From Qipengyuania sediminis (GTDB lineage: Bacteria; Pseudomonadota; Alphaproteobacteria; Sphingomonadales; Sphingomonadaceae), in NCBI RefSeq assembly GCF_004358425.1, contig NZ_CP037948.1:1550001-1614000 (forward strand): 64,000 nt of DNA, in the 5' to 3' direction. The translations under genes were made by a program, and so were the position numbers. This document shows, piece by piece, positions 27,161 to 36,563 of the stretch. The notes beneath the pieces were generated by a model. That model saw only the letters and a program-made list of their open reading frames with translations. It was not told where the DNA came from and did not search any database. Position 1 is the first letter of the stretch, and each line of letters opens with the position of its first letter.

Positions 27161-28851
27161 GCAGCAGCGAAAGCGGCGGCACGCGGCATTTCGTCGCGAG
27201 GAAGCATCACCGCCGCCATCAGATTGCGGCCATTGTGCTTGGCCTCGTAAAGCAGCTCGTCAGCCATCTGGTAGAGACCGACGAAATCATTGCCGATGGT
27301 CTCCGCGCCTTCGACAAGCCCCGCGCTGGCAGTGACGAGCGATTGCAGCTCGTGCACCTCGCGCGCGATGCGCACCGGCAGAGCCTCGCGCAGGCGTTCG
27401 ACCCTTTCGGCCACAGCGGGTCCGCGCAGCAACAGCAGGAACTCCTCGCCGCCAAGCCGCACCGCTACCGAATCCTCATGCCCGCCGAGAACATTGGCGG
27501 TCACCCGGATCACCGCGTCGCCCACCGCGTGGCCATGGGTGTCGTTGACCCGCTTGAAATGATCGAGGTCGAACAGCGCGAAGCCGGTGAAGCCTTGCTT
27601 GACGAAATCGCCCAACGCCCCGTCGAGCGCGCGGCGATTGTACAGCCCGGTGAGATCATCGCGTTCCGACAACAGCTCCAGCGAGCGAGCGCGGGTCAGC
27701 GCCCGGTCGCGCTGGCGCTTGATCGAAACCAGGCGATCGGCGACACCCATCGATGTCGCAACCCCCTGCACCACCATGGCGGCGAAGAACAAGCCCATCG
27801 CATCGCTCGGCGGCAAGTTCGGCACCGCCATGGTAACGATACGGATCGCCCCCATCAGGATGAAGGGTGACCATGCGACCATCTGATACCGCACCGCACG
27901 GCTCTGCCGTTTGTGCGCATCGTAGAGCACCGCCGAGAACAGCAGCAGCGCGGGCGCGAAGACGAGATAATAGGCGGTCGTCTGCCAGGCCCGCAGAACC
28001 ATGGGAAAGGCGACGTGAAGGACGGTGGCCACACAAATCGCTGCCGCCGCGCGCATCAGCCAGCGGCGCAGCCGAGGGTCGAGCTTGCGCGGTTCGATGA
28101 AGGTCGCGCCGAAAGCGGCCGCGGCGGCCACACCGAAACCGAAGCTGAGAGTACCGATGGCGGCGTGCAGGGGCAGCGAGATAGCGAAGAACAGACCGAA
28201 GATGCCCGAATTGAGGAAGCACTGGACGAGCAGCGTGGCCGACAGCACCAGATGCCACAGCATGAACCGCTCGCGCAGCACGCGGTAATAAGCGGCGTTG
28301 AACGCGAGCGGCATGAGCAGCAGGCCGCCCACCAGAGCTGCGATCAGAAGCGCCTGCAGCTCCTCCAGGCCCCAGGCGTCGCCCTGCCGCACGAGAGCGC
28401 TGCGCATGAAGAGACCGGGGGTCGTCGGGCGATCGAAGGCGACGAGGACACTGTCCCCGTCCCGAACGATACCGGGCAGGGGAAGGCGGATCGCATCGCC
28501 GTGGCCGCCAATCCTGATTTGCTCCGCCCGCGTGCTTGTCTCCGCCACGATCGCCCCGTCCCGCACTATGGCGAGTGTCAGTGCGCTCAGTGCATGGGCG
28601 CGGGTGGCGAAATGATCGGGTAGCGGCGTGCCGGCTTCGATTTCGTAGCGCAGCACCGTGCGTTCGGGGGCGAGACTGGGCCGCCCGCCCCCGCAGCGCC
28701 AACGCAGCGTATCACTTGCAAGGGTAGCGAGTGGCTCGCCGATCGAGGAGGGGGCAGCACAGCTATGCGTTATCGCGGCCGGCCCCGCGGCGGCGGGGGC
28801 GGCGATCAGTGCCGCCCACAGCAGCATCAGAAGAAATGGTAAGCCGCGCAT
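27157..28851 (-). CDS. diguanylate cyclase with 7TM-type sensor region
   Basis: 564 residues making cyclic di-GMP from two GTP. A signal peptide precedes a periplasmic domain of about 140 residues. Seven or so membrane segments follow (from about residue 165 to 375), an architecture like 7TMR-DISM sensors. A GGDEF domain starts near residue 395 (LSERDDLTGLYNRRALD). The active site reads GGEEF, the active variant, in VAVRLGGEEFLLLLRG; the metal-binding FDLDHFKRVNDTHGH is intact. No EAL or inhibitory RxxD was seen with certainty. It likely responds to an envelope ligand; the ligand is unknown. Confidence 0.93.
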   Translation of the reverse strand: MRGLPFLLMLLWAALIAAPAAAGPAAITHSCAAPSSIGEPLATLASDTLRWRCGGGRPSLAPERTVLRYEIEAGTPLPDHFATRAHALSALTLAIVRDGAIVAETSTRAEQIRIGGHGDAIRLPLPGIVRDGDSVLVAFDRPTTPGLFMRSALVRQGDAWGLEELQALLIAALVGGLLLMPLAFNAAYYRVLRERFMLWHLVLSATLLVQCFLNSGIFGLFFAISLPLHAAIGTLSFGFGVAAAAAFGATFIEPRKLDPRLRRWLMRAAAAICVATVLHVAFPMVLRAWQTTAYYLVFAPALLLFSAVLYDAHKRQSRAVRYQMVAWSPFILMGAIRIVTMAVPNLPPSDAMGLFFAAMVVQGVATSMGVADRLVSIKRQRDRALTRARSLELLSERDDLTGLYNRRALDGALGDFVKQGFTGFALFDLDHFKRVNDTHGHAVGDAVIRVTANVLGGHEDSVAVRLGGEEFLLLLRGPAVAERVERLREALPVRIAREVHELQSLVTASAGLVEGAETIGNDFVGLYQMADELLYEAKHNGRNLMAAVMLPRDEMPRAAAFAAA

Positions 28852-28908
28852 CGAGAACCCCGCAATGCACGGCTCTATGCAAAGACGGTTAATGCCCGGT
28901 AAAACGCC

Positions 28909-30030
28909 TCACGCAGCGTGCAACAGCTCCGCGGTCGGTGTGTAGTCGAAGCCCAGCTCTTCGGCGACCGCTCGATAGGTCACCCGCCCTTCGTGCACAT
29001 TGAGCCCTTCGGCGAGGTGCGGATTGGCCGCCAGCGCCCCGCGCCAGCCAAGCTGCGCGATCTTGAGGGCATGCGGCAGGGTGACGTTGTTCAGCGCATA
29101 GGTGCTGGTGCGCGCCACCGCGCCAGGCATATTGGCGACGCAGTAATGCACCACCTCATCCACCACATAGGTGGGTTCGGCATGAGTGGTCGCGCGGCTG
29201 GTCTCGAAGCAGCCGCCCTGATCGATCGCGACATCGACCAGCACGCTGCCGGGCTTCATGCAGCGCAGCATCTGGCGGCTGACCAGCTTGGGTGCCGCGG
29301 CGCCCGGGATCAGCACCGCGCCGATGATGAGGTCGGCGCCGCAAACCTCCTCTTCCAGCGCCGCCTTGTTGGAAAAGCGCGTCTTGGCGCGGCTTTCGAA
29401 ATGGATGCCGAGCCGTTCCAGAACCTCGGGATCGCGGTCGAGGATGGTGACGTCCGCCCCCAGGCCCACCGCCATCTGCGCGGCGTTGAAGCCGACGACG
29501 CCGCCGCCAATCACCACCACCTTGCCCGGCAGCACGCCGGGGACGCCGCCCAGCAGCACCCCGCGCCCGCCGTGCGCCTTCTCGAGCGCGCTGGCGCCGG
29601 CTTGGATACTCATCCGCCCCGCGACCTGGCTCATCGGCTTGAGCAGCGGCAAGGTGCCATTGGGGCCGGTCACCGTCTCGTAAGCGATCGCGGTGACGCC
29701 GCTTTCGACCAGCTCTTTCGTCTGCTCCGGGTCGGGCGCGAGGTGGAGATAGGTGTAGAGCACCTGACCGCGGCGCAGCTTGGCGCGCTCCACTGCTTGC
29801 GGCTCCTTAACCTTCACCACCATCTCGCATTCGGCGAAGATCGGGTCCGGCCCCTCGACGATGCGCGCGCCGGCGCCCCTGTACTCCTCGTCTGTCGCGC
29901 CGATGCCGCCGCCCGCACCGGTCTCGATCCAGACGTCGTGACCCTGATGGACCAGCTCGCCCGCGCTTTCGGGCGTCAGGCCGACGCGATATTCGTGGTT
30001 CTTGATTTCCTTGGGGCAGCCGACGCGCAT
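28909..30030 (-). CDS. ald: alanine dehydrogenase
   Basis: NAD-dependent interconversion of L-alanine and pyruvate plus ammonia, 373 residues. The N-terminus [20 protein letters not shown] is diagnostic. The NAD-binding Rossmann motif is [21 protein letters not shown]; the catalytic-region segments KVKEPQ (with Lys) and [10 protein letters not shown] (with His) are present. ATG 30030 follows AAGGAGA at five bases. It lies 78 bases downstream of the TonB receptor on the same strand. A role in alanine catabolism or NADH supply is the usual one. Confidence 0.96.
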   Translation of the reverse strand: MRVGCPKEIKNHEYRVGLTPESAGELVHQGHDVWIETGAGGGIGATDEEYRGAGARIVEGPDPIFAECEMVVKVKEPQAVERAKLRRGQVLYTYLHLAPDPEQTKELVESGVTAIAYETVTGPNGTLPLLKPMSQVAGRMSIQAGASALEKAHGGRGVLLGGVPGVLPGKVVVIGGGVVGFNAAQMAVGLGADVTILDRDPEVLERLGIHFESRAKTRFSNKAALEEEVCGADLIIGAVLIPGAAAPKLVSRQMLRCMKPGSVLVDVAIDQGGCFETSRATTHAEPTYVVDEVVHYCVANMPGAVARTSTYALNNVTLPHALKIAQLGWRGALAANPHLAEGLNVHEGRVTYRAVAEELGFDYTPTAELLHAA

Positions 30031-30108
30031 GGGGTTCTCCTTGCGCGCGCCGTTACTGCGTGGCGGTGTGGCGGGCAAGGCGCGAAGCCCCGCCCGCCGC
30101 CGCCACGA

Positions 30109-32751
30109 TCAGAAGTCGATGCTGACCCGGCCGTAGAGGAAGCGGCCATTGAACCCCGTCGGCGAAAAGGCGCTGAAGGGGATGAAATAGCCGTTGAGCC
30201 CGTAGTTCGGCGTGCCCGCACCCCCCGGCTGGCCCTTGAACAGCGTGTCGGGATAGCTGTCGAACACATTGTTAGCGCCCACGGCGAATTCGAACCGGTC
30301 GGCGATGCGGGCGCGCAGCTCGACATCGGCGACCCATTGTTCGGACAGGATCTGGTCGCGAGACGCCGTTGGCAGGCTGGCGCCGCCACTGGTCGCGGCA
30401 GGATCGAACACGCCCGGCACCGTCACTTCGCCGAAGCGGTTGGCGCGGAAGGTCAGGCCGATGGGATCGTAATCGACGTCCACGCCGAGATTGATCTTGG
30501 TGCGGGGCTGCCCTTCGGTCAGGCGCAGCGATTCCTGCCTTCCGAACAGCGGCACTCCCGGCAGCGTGGTGAAAGTCGCGCGATCGGTGATCTCGGTTTC
30601 ATTCTGGCTGTAGCCGGCCGTCAGCGACACCCGGCCAAGCCCGAAGTCGGGAAGGCGATAGGTACCGACGATCTCGAACCCCTTGGTGCGGGTATCGACG
30701 CCATTGATGAAGAAGCGCGCGGAGGAGACATTGTTGAAGCCCGCCGCAGTGAGCAGATTCACGACCGCCGTGCCCTGCAGGATTTCGGTCACGACGATGC
30801 GATTGTCGATATCGATGTTGTAATAGTCGGCGGTGATGTTGAGGCCCGGGATCACCGAGAAGGTCGCGCCCGCAGACCAGTTGGTCGCCTCTTCGGGCTC
30901 GAGCGGTTTCGATCCCAGCGCCACCGCAATGGGATCGTTCACTGGCACCGTCAGGATTTCCAGCAGCACGCCGTTGACGTTGTTGGTCGAAGTGGTGGCG
31001 TAGAACTGCTGGTGCAGCGACGGGGCCTTGAATCCGGTCGAGAACGAACCGCGCAGCGCCACTCCGTCGATCGGCTCCAACCGCCCGGCGATCTTGCCGT
31101 TCAGCGTGTCGCCGAAGTCGCTGAAGTCCTCGTAACGGCCAGCAACCTGGATAGTCAGGATTTCGGCGAAATCGCTTTCGAGCTCGATATAGGCGGCCTT
31201 GCTGTTGCGGCTCGCGTCCACCTCGTTGGCGGGGCGGAACCCTGGGAAGACCTGCGCCCCCGCCGGCGCGCCGTTGGCGATGAAGGGGCCGCCAGCATAG
31301 CTCTGGAAGTCGCCCGCCTCGATCTCGAAGTTCTCGTCGCGGTATTCGGCACCGAAGGCGACCGAGAGGCCGTCGCCGATGCCGATGTCGAAGGTCTTCT
31401 GCAAATCGAGATTGACCGTCGTCTGCCCGAACTTGAGCGTGCCCGCATCGAAGCGGCGCTGGCTGGCCTGGCCGAAGCTGACGTTGAAGCTGTCCTCCAC
31501 GCCGAAGCTGAAGCGGTTGGTGCCATAGACGACGCTGAGGTCGTAGTTGAAGCCGTCGCCCACCTCACCTCGCACCCCGCCTGCCGCGGCGATGTCCTCG
31601 ATCCGGCTGGTGATGAGCGGCAGGAAGCCGTCGGGGTAGAACGGCACGAAGGCGGTGGTGGAGGCGGAAAAGTCGCGGTTGCGCGCATCATTGGCACGGC
31701 GGTAGAACCCCGCGCTCTCGCCGTCGCGGATGCCATAGCTCGCAAACGTATAAACCTCCGCGCCTGGCGACAGCTCGTATCCTGCGTTGAGGAACAGGTT
31801 ATAATCGGTCGTCGCCGCATCGCCGTAGCGGTGGTTGAAGCGGTCGAAGGTCAGCTCGCGCGGATCGGCGAGCCCGCCGGCGACCGAAAGGAACTGCTGG
31901 CGCGGATCGGCGCCCGAGCGGTCGGTCGCTTCGCGATCCTGGTATTGCGCCGACAGATTGACATAGCCGCCGGGGCCGACCGGCAGCCCGATATTGGCAG
32001 CCAGCGTCAGTGTGTCGCCATCGCGGCGTTCCAGCTCCTCGGTACCGGTGAGCTGATAGACCCCGCCCGCGCCCGCCGTCGTGTCGAGCACAGGCTGGCC
32101 ATTGCCGCCGACAACCGCACCGTCCTGGCGCAGCACACCGTCCACGGTGGTCACATATTTGCCGTATGTCGCCTGTGCCCGCCCGCCTTCCGCGCGGCGG
32201 AGCCGGATATTGATGACCCCTGCGATGGCGTCCGAGCCATATTGCGAGGACGCACCGTCGCGCAGCACCTCGATCCGCTCGATCGCGATGGGCGGGATGG
32301 TGTTGAGATCGACCGCCGCGGAACCGCGCCCGACGGAGCCGTTGAGGTTGAGGAGAGCCGAGGTGTGCCGCCGCTTGCCGTTGACCAGCACCAGCGTCTG
32401 GTCGGGGGCAAGGCCGCGCAAGGTCGCCGGGCGCAGCGCGTCGGTACCGTCCGTGATCGAAGGCTGCGGGAAGTTGAAGCTCGGGACGAGCTGGTTCAGC
32501 ACCTTGTTGGTCTCGGTAAAGCCCGAGTTGTTCAGCACCTCGCCGCCGATGACGTCGATCGGCACCGGGCTGTCGGCCACGGTGCGATCTGTCCGCCGGG
32601 TGCCCGTGACGATGATCTGGTCCTGCGGGGTTTCCTCCCCTTCCGCAGACGCGGGGGTCTCCACCGCGTCCTGCGCGGCGAGCGGCAGGGCGAGACTGGC
32701 GGCGATGACGCCGAGCGCAGCGCGGGCGATCAGATGAGACTTAAGGCGCAT
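30109..32751 (-). CDS. TonB-dependent receptor (880 aa)
   Basis: Outer-membrane active-transport receptor. The signal peptide ends near residue 27 (ALPLAAQ), and a TonB-box-like strand (DQIIVTGTR) lies near residue 46. The plug contains LRGLAPDQTLVLVNGKRRHTS and VLRDGASSQYGSDAIAGVINI. The 22-strand barrel fills the rest and ends in an aromatic (RVSIDF). The ligand is unknown; no specific siderophore or B12 signature was recognised. The frame is open further upstream, but the signal peptide fixes ATG 32751. It sits 121 bases downstream of ftsK and upstream of ald on the same strand. Confidence 0.94.
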   Translation of the reverse strand: MRLKSHLIARAALGVIAASLALPLAAQDAVETPASAEGEETPQDQIIVTGTRRTDRTVADSPVPIDVIGGEVLNNSGFTETNKVLNQLVPSFNFPQPSITDGTDALRPATLRGLAPDQTLVLVNGKRRHTSALLNLNGSVGRGSAAVDLNTIPPIAIERIEVLRDGASSQYGSDAIAGVINIRLRRAEGGRAQATYGKYVTTVDGVLRQDGAVVGGNGQPVLDTTAGAGGVYQLTGTEELERRDGDTLTLAANIGLPVGPGGYVNLSAQYQDREATDRSGADPRQQFLSVAGGLADPRELTFDRFNHRYGDAATTDYNLFLNAGYELSPGAEVYTFASYGIRDGESAGFYRRANDARNRDFSASTTAFVPFYPDGFLPLITSRIEDIAAAGGVRGEVGDGFNYDLSVVYGTNRFSFGVEDSFNVSFGQASQRRFDAGTLKFGQTTVNLDLQKTFDIGIGDGLSVAFGAEYRDENFEIEAGDFQSYAGGPFIANGAPAGAQVFPGFRPANEVDASRNSKAAYIELESDFAEILTIQVAGRYEDFSDFGDTLNGKIAGRLEPIDGVALRGSFSTGFKAPSLHQQFYATTSTNNVNGVLLEILTVPVNDPIAVALGSKPLEPEEATNWSAGATFSVIPGLNITADYYNIDIDNRIVVTEILQGTAVVNLLTAAGFNNVSSARFFINGVDTRTKGFEIVGTYRLPDFGLGRVSLTAGYSQNETEITDRATFTTLPGVPLFGRQESLRLTEGQPRTKINLGVDVDYDPIGLTFRANRFGEVTVPGVFDPAATSGGASLPTASRDQILSEQWVADVELRARIADRFEFAVGANNVFDSYPDTLFKGQPGGAGTPNYGLNGYFIPFSAFSPTGFNGRFLYGRVSIDF

Positions 32752-32872
32752 GGAAACCCCCTTTTGAAACTTTGTGGCTGCACCATGGCAGGGCAGCGCA
32801 ACCATCACCAAGAAAGTTAATCTTTCGCGCGTAAACAGCTGCGCGGCTGTGGCATAGCCGCCACAACGGCCA

Positions 32873-35218
32873 TCACAGCGGATTGCCGTCCTTGTCGCGG
32901 TAGATTTCGCGGCGGCCGACGTGGTTGGCAGGGCCGACGAAACCGTCCTCCTCCATGCGCTCGATCCATTTTGCGGCGGTGTTGTAGCCCACGCCCATCT
33001 GGCGCTGGAGCCAGCTCCCGCTCGCCTTCTGATATTCGAAGACCACCTGGCAGGCCTGGCGGTATTTGCGTTCCTCGGGGTTGTCGCTGGCGGTGAGCTC
33101 GTCCTCGAAGCCGAAGCCCCCGCCCTCCTCGGGCTCCTCCGTCACCGCATCGACGTAATCGGGCGCACCCTGCGCGCGCCAGTGATCGGCGACACGCTCG
33201 ACCTCCTCGTCCGCAACGAAGGGCCCGTGGACTCGGATCATCGCGCCGGTGTTGGGCTTGTAGAGCATGTCGCCCTTGCCAAGCAGTTGCTCGGCCCCCT
33301 GCTCGCCGAGGATGGTCCGGCTGTCGATCCGGCTCGTCACCTTGAAGCTGATGCGCGTGGGCAGGTTCGCCTTGATGACGCCGGTGATGACATCGACGCT
33401 CGGCCGCTGCGTCGCCATGATGAGATGGATACCCGCCGCCCGGCTCTTCTGGCTGAGGCGCTGGATCAGCACCTCGATCTCCTTGCCGACAGTGACCATC
33501 AGGTCAGCGAGCTCGTCCACGATCAGCACGATCTGGGGCAGCACCTCGTAATCGAGCTGCTCTTCCTCGTAGATCTCTTCGCCTGTCTCGGGGTCGAAGC
33601 CGGTCTGGACGCGGCGGCCCAGCGGTGCGCCCTTGGCGATCGCGGCGCGCACCTTCTCGTTGAACCCGGCGATGTTGCGCGAATTGACGCTCGACATCAT
33701 CCGGTAGCGCTTTTCCATCTCCTCGACCGCCCATTTGAGCGCGCGGATCGACTTCGCCGGCTCGGTCACCACGGGCGAGAGAAGATGCGGGATATCGTCG
33801 TAGGTCTTGAGCTCGAGCACTTTGGGATCGATCAGGATCAACCGGCACTCGGTGGGGGTGAAGCGGTAGAGCAGGCTCAAGAGAATGGTATTAAGGCCGA
33901 CCGACTTGCCCGAACCGGTGGTGCCCGCGACCAGCAGATGCGGCATGGCGGCGAGATCGGCGATGATTGGCTCGCCCGCGATATCCTTGCCGAGGATGAT
34001 CGGCAGCGCGCCCTTGCTGCCTTCGAATGCCGCGCTTTCGATCAGCTCGCGGTAGCTGACGGTCTGGCGGTCGGCGTTGGGGAGCTCGATGCCCATCACC
34101 GTCTTGCCCGGAATGGGCGAAACGCGTGCGCTGACCGCGCTCATGTTGCGCGCAATGTCCTCGGCGAGGCCGATGATCCGGCTCGCCTTGATGCCGGGCG
34201 CGGGCTCGAGCTCGTACATCGTGACCACCGGGCCGGCGCGCACCGCGGTGATCTCGCCCTTGACGTTGAAGTCGTCGAGCACGGTCTCGAGCAGGCGGGC
34301 GTTGCGTTCCAAAGCCAGCTTGTCGAGCTTGACGGCCTTCTCCGCCGGCGGCGGAGCGAGCAGCTCCACGCTCGGCAGCTCGAAGCTTGCGAACATGTCG
34401 CGCTGTTTTGGCTTGGCGGCGGCGCTCGCCCGGCGGGGCGCTTCGGCGGGATCGGGAATGTCGGGGGCGCGGCGCGGTGCCGGCGTATCTGCATCATCCG
34501 CATCATCGCCCATGTCAGCTGCGGGCAGGCGCTTGCCCTGACGCCGCCCGGGGAGCGGGAGCCGGGCCTCCCCCCCCGACCCAGCAGGCGCGCGGCGAAG
34601 AAAGTCGGGAAGAGTGAGGAAGCGGCGGAAGTCGATGGCGAAGACCCGCGCGACGAGCGCTATCGCGCTGGTTAAAGCGGCGAGCGCGATGGCTGCGACC
34701 ACCCAGCCCTCGGCCGCCGGGCCGAAGCGGCTCGCGAGCGCGCCCGCGCCTTTCGCGCCGAGCAGCCCGGCGAGCCCGCCAGGCCCCGCGGGAAGCCCTC
34801 CAGAGGCGCCTTCGAATACCAGCGCGAGCACGCTGCCGATGAGCACGATCGCGGCCAGCAGCAGGGCGAAGGGCCGCCACCACCGGCCCCGGTCCGCCGC
34901 GCCATCGGTCTCGACCTCGAGCCAAAGCCGCCGCGCGGCGACATAAAGCAGCGGCAGCAGAAGCAGCGAAGGCAATCCGAACCAGCCCAGCACCAGGTCG
35001 CTAACCCAGGCTCCAGGCGCGCCGAGCCAATTGCCGATGCCCTGTTCGGAGGCGGCGGTGGAGCCACTGGGATCTGTCGGAGTATGGCTGGCGAGCGCGA
35101 GCGCGAGGAACAGCGCGGCCAGCGCCAACAGCGCCGCCCCCGTGATCTCCCCCGCCCGCGCCGCCGCGCGGCGAAAGGTGGCTTTCCAGTCGGGCTTCGG
35201 GGCGGCGCGCGTTGCCAT
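32873..35218 (-). CDS. ftsK: DNA translocase FtsK
   Basis: Septal DNA pump for chromosome segregation, 781 residues. Four membrane segments lie in the first ~210 residues, followed by a Pro/Ala-rich linker. The motor includes Walker A (VAGTTGSGKSVGLN), Walker B in IVLIVDELADLM, and MATQRPSVDVITG. The C-terminal gamma winged helix (WLQRQMGVGYNTAAKWIERMEEDGFVG) recognises KOPS sites. The short linker is typical of alphaproteobacterial FtsK. No strong ribosome site precedes ATG 35218. It follows the ThiE-like gene by 32 bases. lolA, commonly next to ftsK in this class, is elsewhere. Confidence 0.95.
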   Translation of the reverse strand: MATRAAPKPDWKATFRRAAARAGEITGAALLALAALFLALALASHTPTDPSGSTAASEQGIGNWLGAPGAWVSDLVLGWFGLPSLLLLPLLYVAARRLWLEVETDGAADRGRWWRPFALLLAAIVLIGSVLALVFEGASGGLPAGPGGLAGLLGAKGAGALASRFGPAAEGWVVAAIALAALTSAIALVARVFAIDFRRFLTLPDFLRRAPAGSGGEARLPLPGRRQGKRLPAADMGDDADDADTPAPRRAPDIPDPAEAPRRASAAAKPKQRDMFASFELPSVELLAPPPAEKAVKLDKLALERNARLLETVLDDFNVKGEITAVRAGPVVTMYELEPAPGIKASRIIGLAEDIARNMSAVSARVSPIPGKTVMGIELPNADRQTVSYRELIESAAFEGSKGALPIILGKDIAGEPIIADLAAMPHLLVAGTTGSGKSVGLNTILLSLLYRFTPTECRLILIDPKVLELKTYDDIPHLLSPVVTEPAKSIRALKWAVEEMEKRYRMMSSVNSRNIAGFNEKVRAAIAKGAPLGRRVQTGFDPETGEEIYEEEQLDYEVLPQIVLIVDELADLMVTVGKEIEVLIQRLSQKSRAAGIHLIMATQRPSVDVITGVIKANLPTRISFKVTSRIDSRTILGEQGAEQLLGKGDMLYKPNTGAMIRVHGPFVADEEVERVADHWRAQGAPDYVDAVTEEPEEGGGFGFEDELTASDNPEERKYRQACQVVFEYQKASGSWLQRQMGVGYNTAAKWIERMEEDGFVGPANHVGRREIYRDKDGNPL

Positions 35219-35250
35219 TGCGTCGGTATGAATCGTCGCCGAGTCCGCCG

Positions 35251-35793
35251 TCAAGCGGGCTGCGGCGGAACGAGTGAGTCGATCGCGCCCCACCGGGGCC
35301 AGGCGAGTTCGTCGGCGCGTGCCGGCGTCATGCCGCCAAGCGCGATCACCGGCACGCGCGAGCGCTGGGCAAGGACGTGGAACCCATGAATTCCGAGCGT
35401 CCCTTCCCCCGGGTGCGAGCGTGTCGGAAAGACCGGGGAGAGGAACACCGCATCCGCCCCCGCACGGCCGGCGGCGGCCAGTCCCTCGCCATCATGCGCC
35501 TTGGCAAGACAAAGCAGGCGCTCCGCCCGCTCCGCCCCGCCGTAGGTCCCGTCGGCACCCCAATCGAACGCCAGCGCGGCGTCTCCCGCAACGACGAGGG
35601 TATGCCCCGCACCCCGCGCTATCGACGCAAGAGCAGCGAAGCGGGCGGGGCGCGCCCTTGCATCGAGATGATAGTGACGGAAGACGAAGCCCGAGCCTGA
35701 TGGAAGCGCGTTCAGCGCACGCTCCAGTCCCGCATCATTGCGAGCATCCGACAGGAGCCACAGCAAGGGCAGGGACTGGCGGCGGGTCATCAT
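35251..35793 (-). CDS. ThiE/TenI-like thiamine phosphate synthase family protein
   Basis: TIM-barrel protein of 180 residues related to thiamine phosphate synthase or the TenI group. Recognisable features are FVFRHYHLDARARPARFAALA, HTLVVAGDAALAFDWGADGTY, and the C-terminal ADAVFLSPVFPTRSHPGEGTLG and VPVIALGGMTPARADE, the phosphate-binding end of the barrel. The N-terminal pyrimidine-binding part is short. TenI-type isomerase or a divergent ThiE are both possible. Two adjacent ATGs (35793 and 35790) could serve. It is divergent from yggS, only 21 bases apart, so promoters must lie inside the coding regions. Confidence 0.8.
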   Translation of the reverse strand: MMTRRQSLPLLWLLSDARNDAGLERALNALPSGSGFVFRHYHLDARARPARFAALASIARGAGHTLVVAGDAALAFDWGADGTYGGAERAERLLCLAKAHDGEGLAAAGRAGADAVFLSPVFPTRSHPGEGTLGIHGFHVLAQRSRVPVIALGGMTPARADELAWPRWGAIDSLVPPQPA

Positions 35794-35814
35794 GCGGGGC
35801 TATAGCGCGCCGCG

Positions 35815-36492
35815 ATGGAATTGGCAGACACCCCCCTCGCCGACGTGCGTGCGCGGATCGCGGGGGCCTGCGCACGCGCGCGGCGCGATCCGGGCGAGGT
35901 GACGCTGATTGCCGTCAGCAAGACGCGTGGCCCCGACGCCATCCAGCCGCTGCTTGATGGGGGCCAGCGCCACTTCGCGGAGAACCGGGTGCAGGAGGCG
36001 GAAGCCAAATGGCCCGCCTTGCGCGAGGCCCATCCGGCGGTGCAGCTCCATCTCGTCGGCCAGCTCCAGTCCAACAAGGCCGAGGTTGCCGCGCGCCTGT
36101 TCGACTGTATTCACTCGCTCGATCGGCCGCGCCTGGTGGGGGCGCTGGCGAAGTCCTTTGCCAAGACCGGGCGGGCCTTGCCCTGCTTCGTTCAGATCAA
36201 TATCGCTGGCGAGCCGCAAAAGGGCGGCTGCGCGCTATCGGCATTCCCCGGCCTGCTTGCGGCGGCGCGCGCTGCGGACATTCCCATCGCCGGACTGATG
36301 TGCGTGCCCCCCGCCGATATCGAGCCAGCCCCTTTCTTCGCCTTCCTTGACAAGCTTGCGCGCCATCATGGGCTCGAGGGGCGTAGCATGGGGATGAGCG
36401 GCGATTACGAGACCGCCGTCATGCTGGGCGCGACCCATGTGCGGGTGGGAAGCGCGCTGTTCGGGTCTCGGCACCCCACAAAAGGCGATTGA
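35815..36492 (+). CDS. YggS family PLP-binding protein
   Basis: PLP-homeostasis protein of the YggS/PLPBP family, 225 residues. The PLP lysine is Lys36 in VTLIAVSKTRGPDAIQPLL; further conserved text is FAENRVQEAEAKWP, LHLVGQLQSNKAE and MGMSGDYETAVMLGATHVRVGSALFG. It has no known catalysis but buffers cytoplasmic PLP and affects amino-acid pools. Length is normal. The start ATG 35815 lies 21 bases from the divergent ThiE-like gene. A cofactor theme (thiamine, PLP) is suggestive but unproven. Confidence 0.94.
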   Translation: MELADTPLADVRARIAGACARARRDPGEVTLIAVSKTRGPDAIQPLLDGGQRHFAENRVQEAEAKWPALREAHPAVQLHLVGQLQSNKAEVAARLFDCIHSLDRPRLVGALAKSFAKTGRALPCFVQINIAGEPQKGGCALSAFPGLLAAARAADIPIAGLMCVPPADIEPAPFFAFLDKLARHHGLEGRSMGMSGDYETAVMLGATHVRVGSALFGSRHPTKGD

Positions 36493-36563
36493 TAGCGCGC
36501 CCCGTTCGTCGGACCAGTGCGGGGTGCAGCAAGGGCTGCACTATCAGGACTGGGGGAAGCGGC

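Noticed and set aside
28918..32820. Very long plus-strand open frame opposite alanine dehydrogenase and the TonB receptor
   Set aside because: It is the antisense of two strongly supported genes; high GC produces long shadow frames. No recognisable domain.
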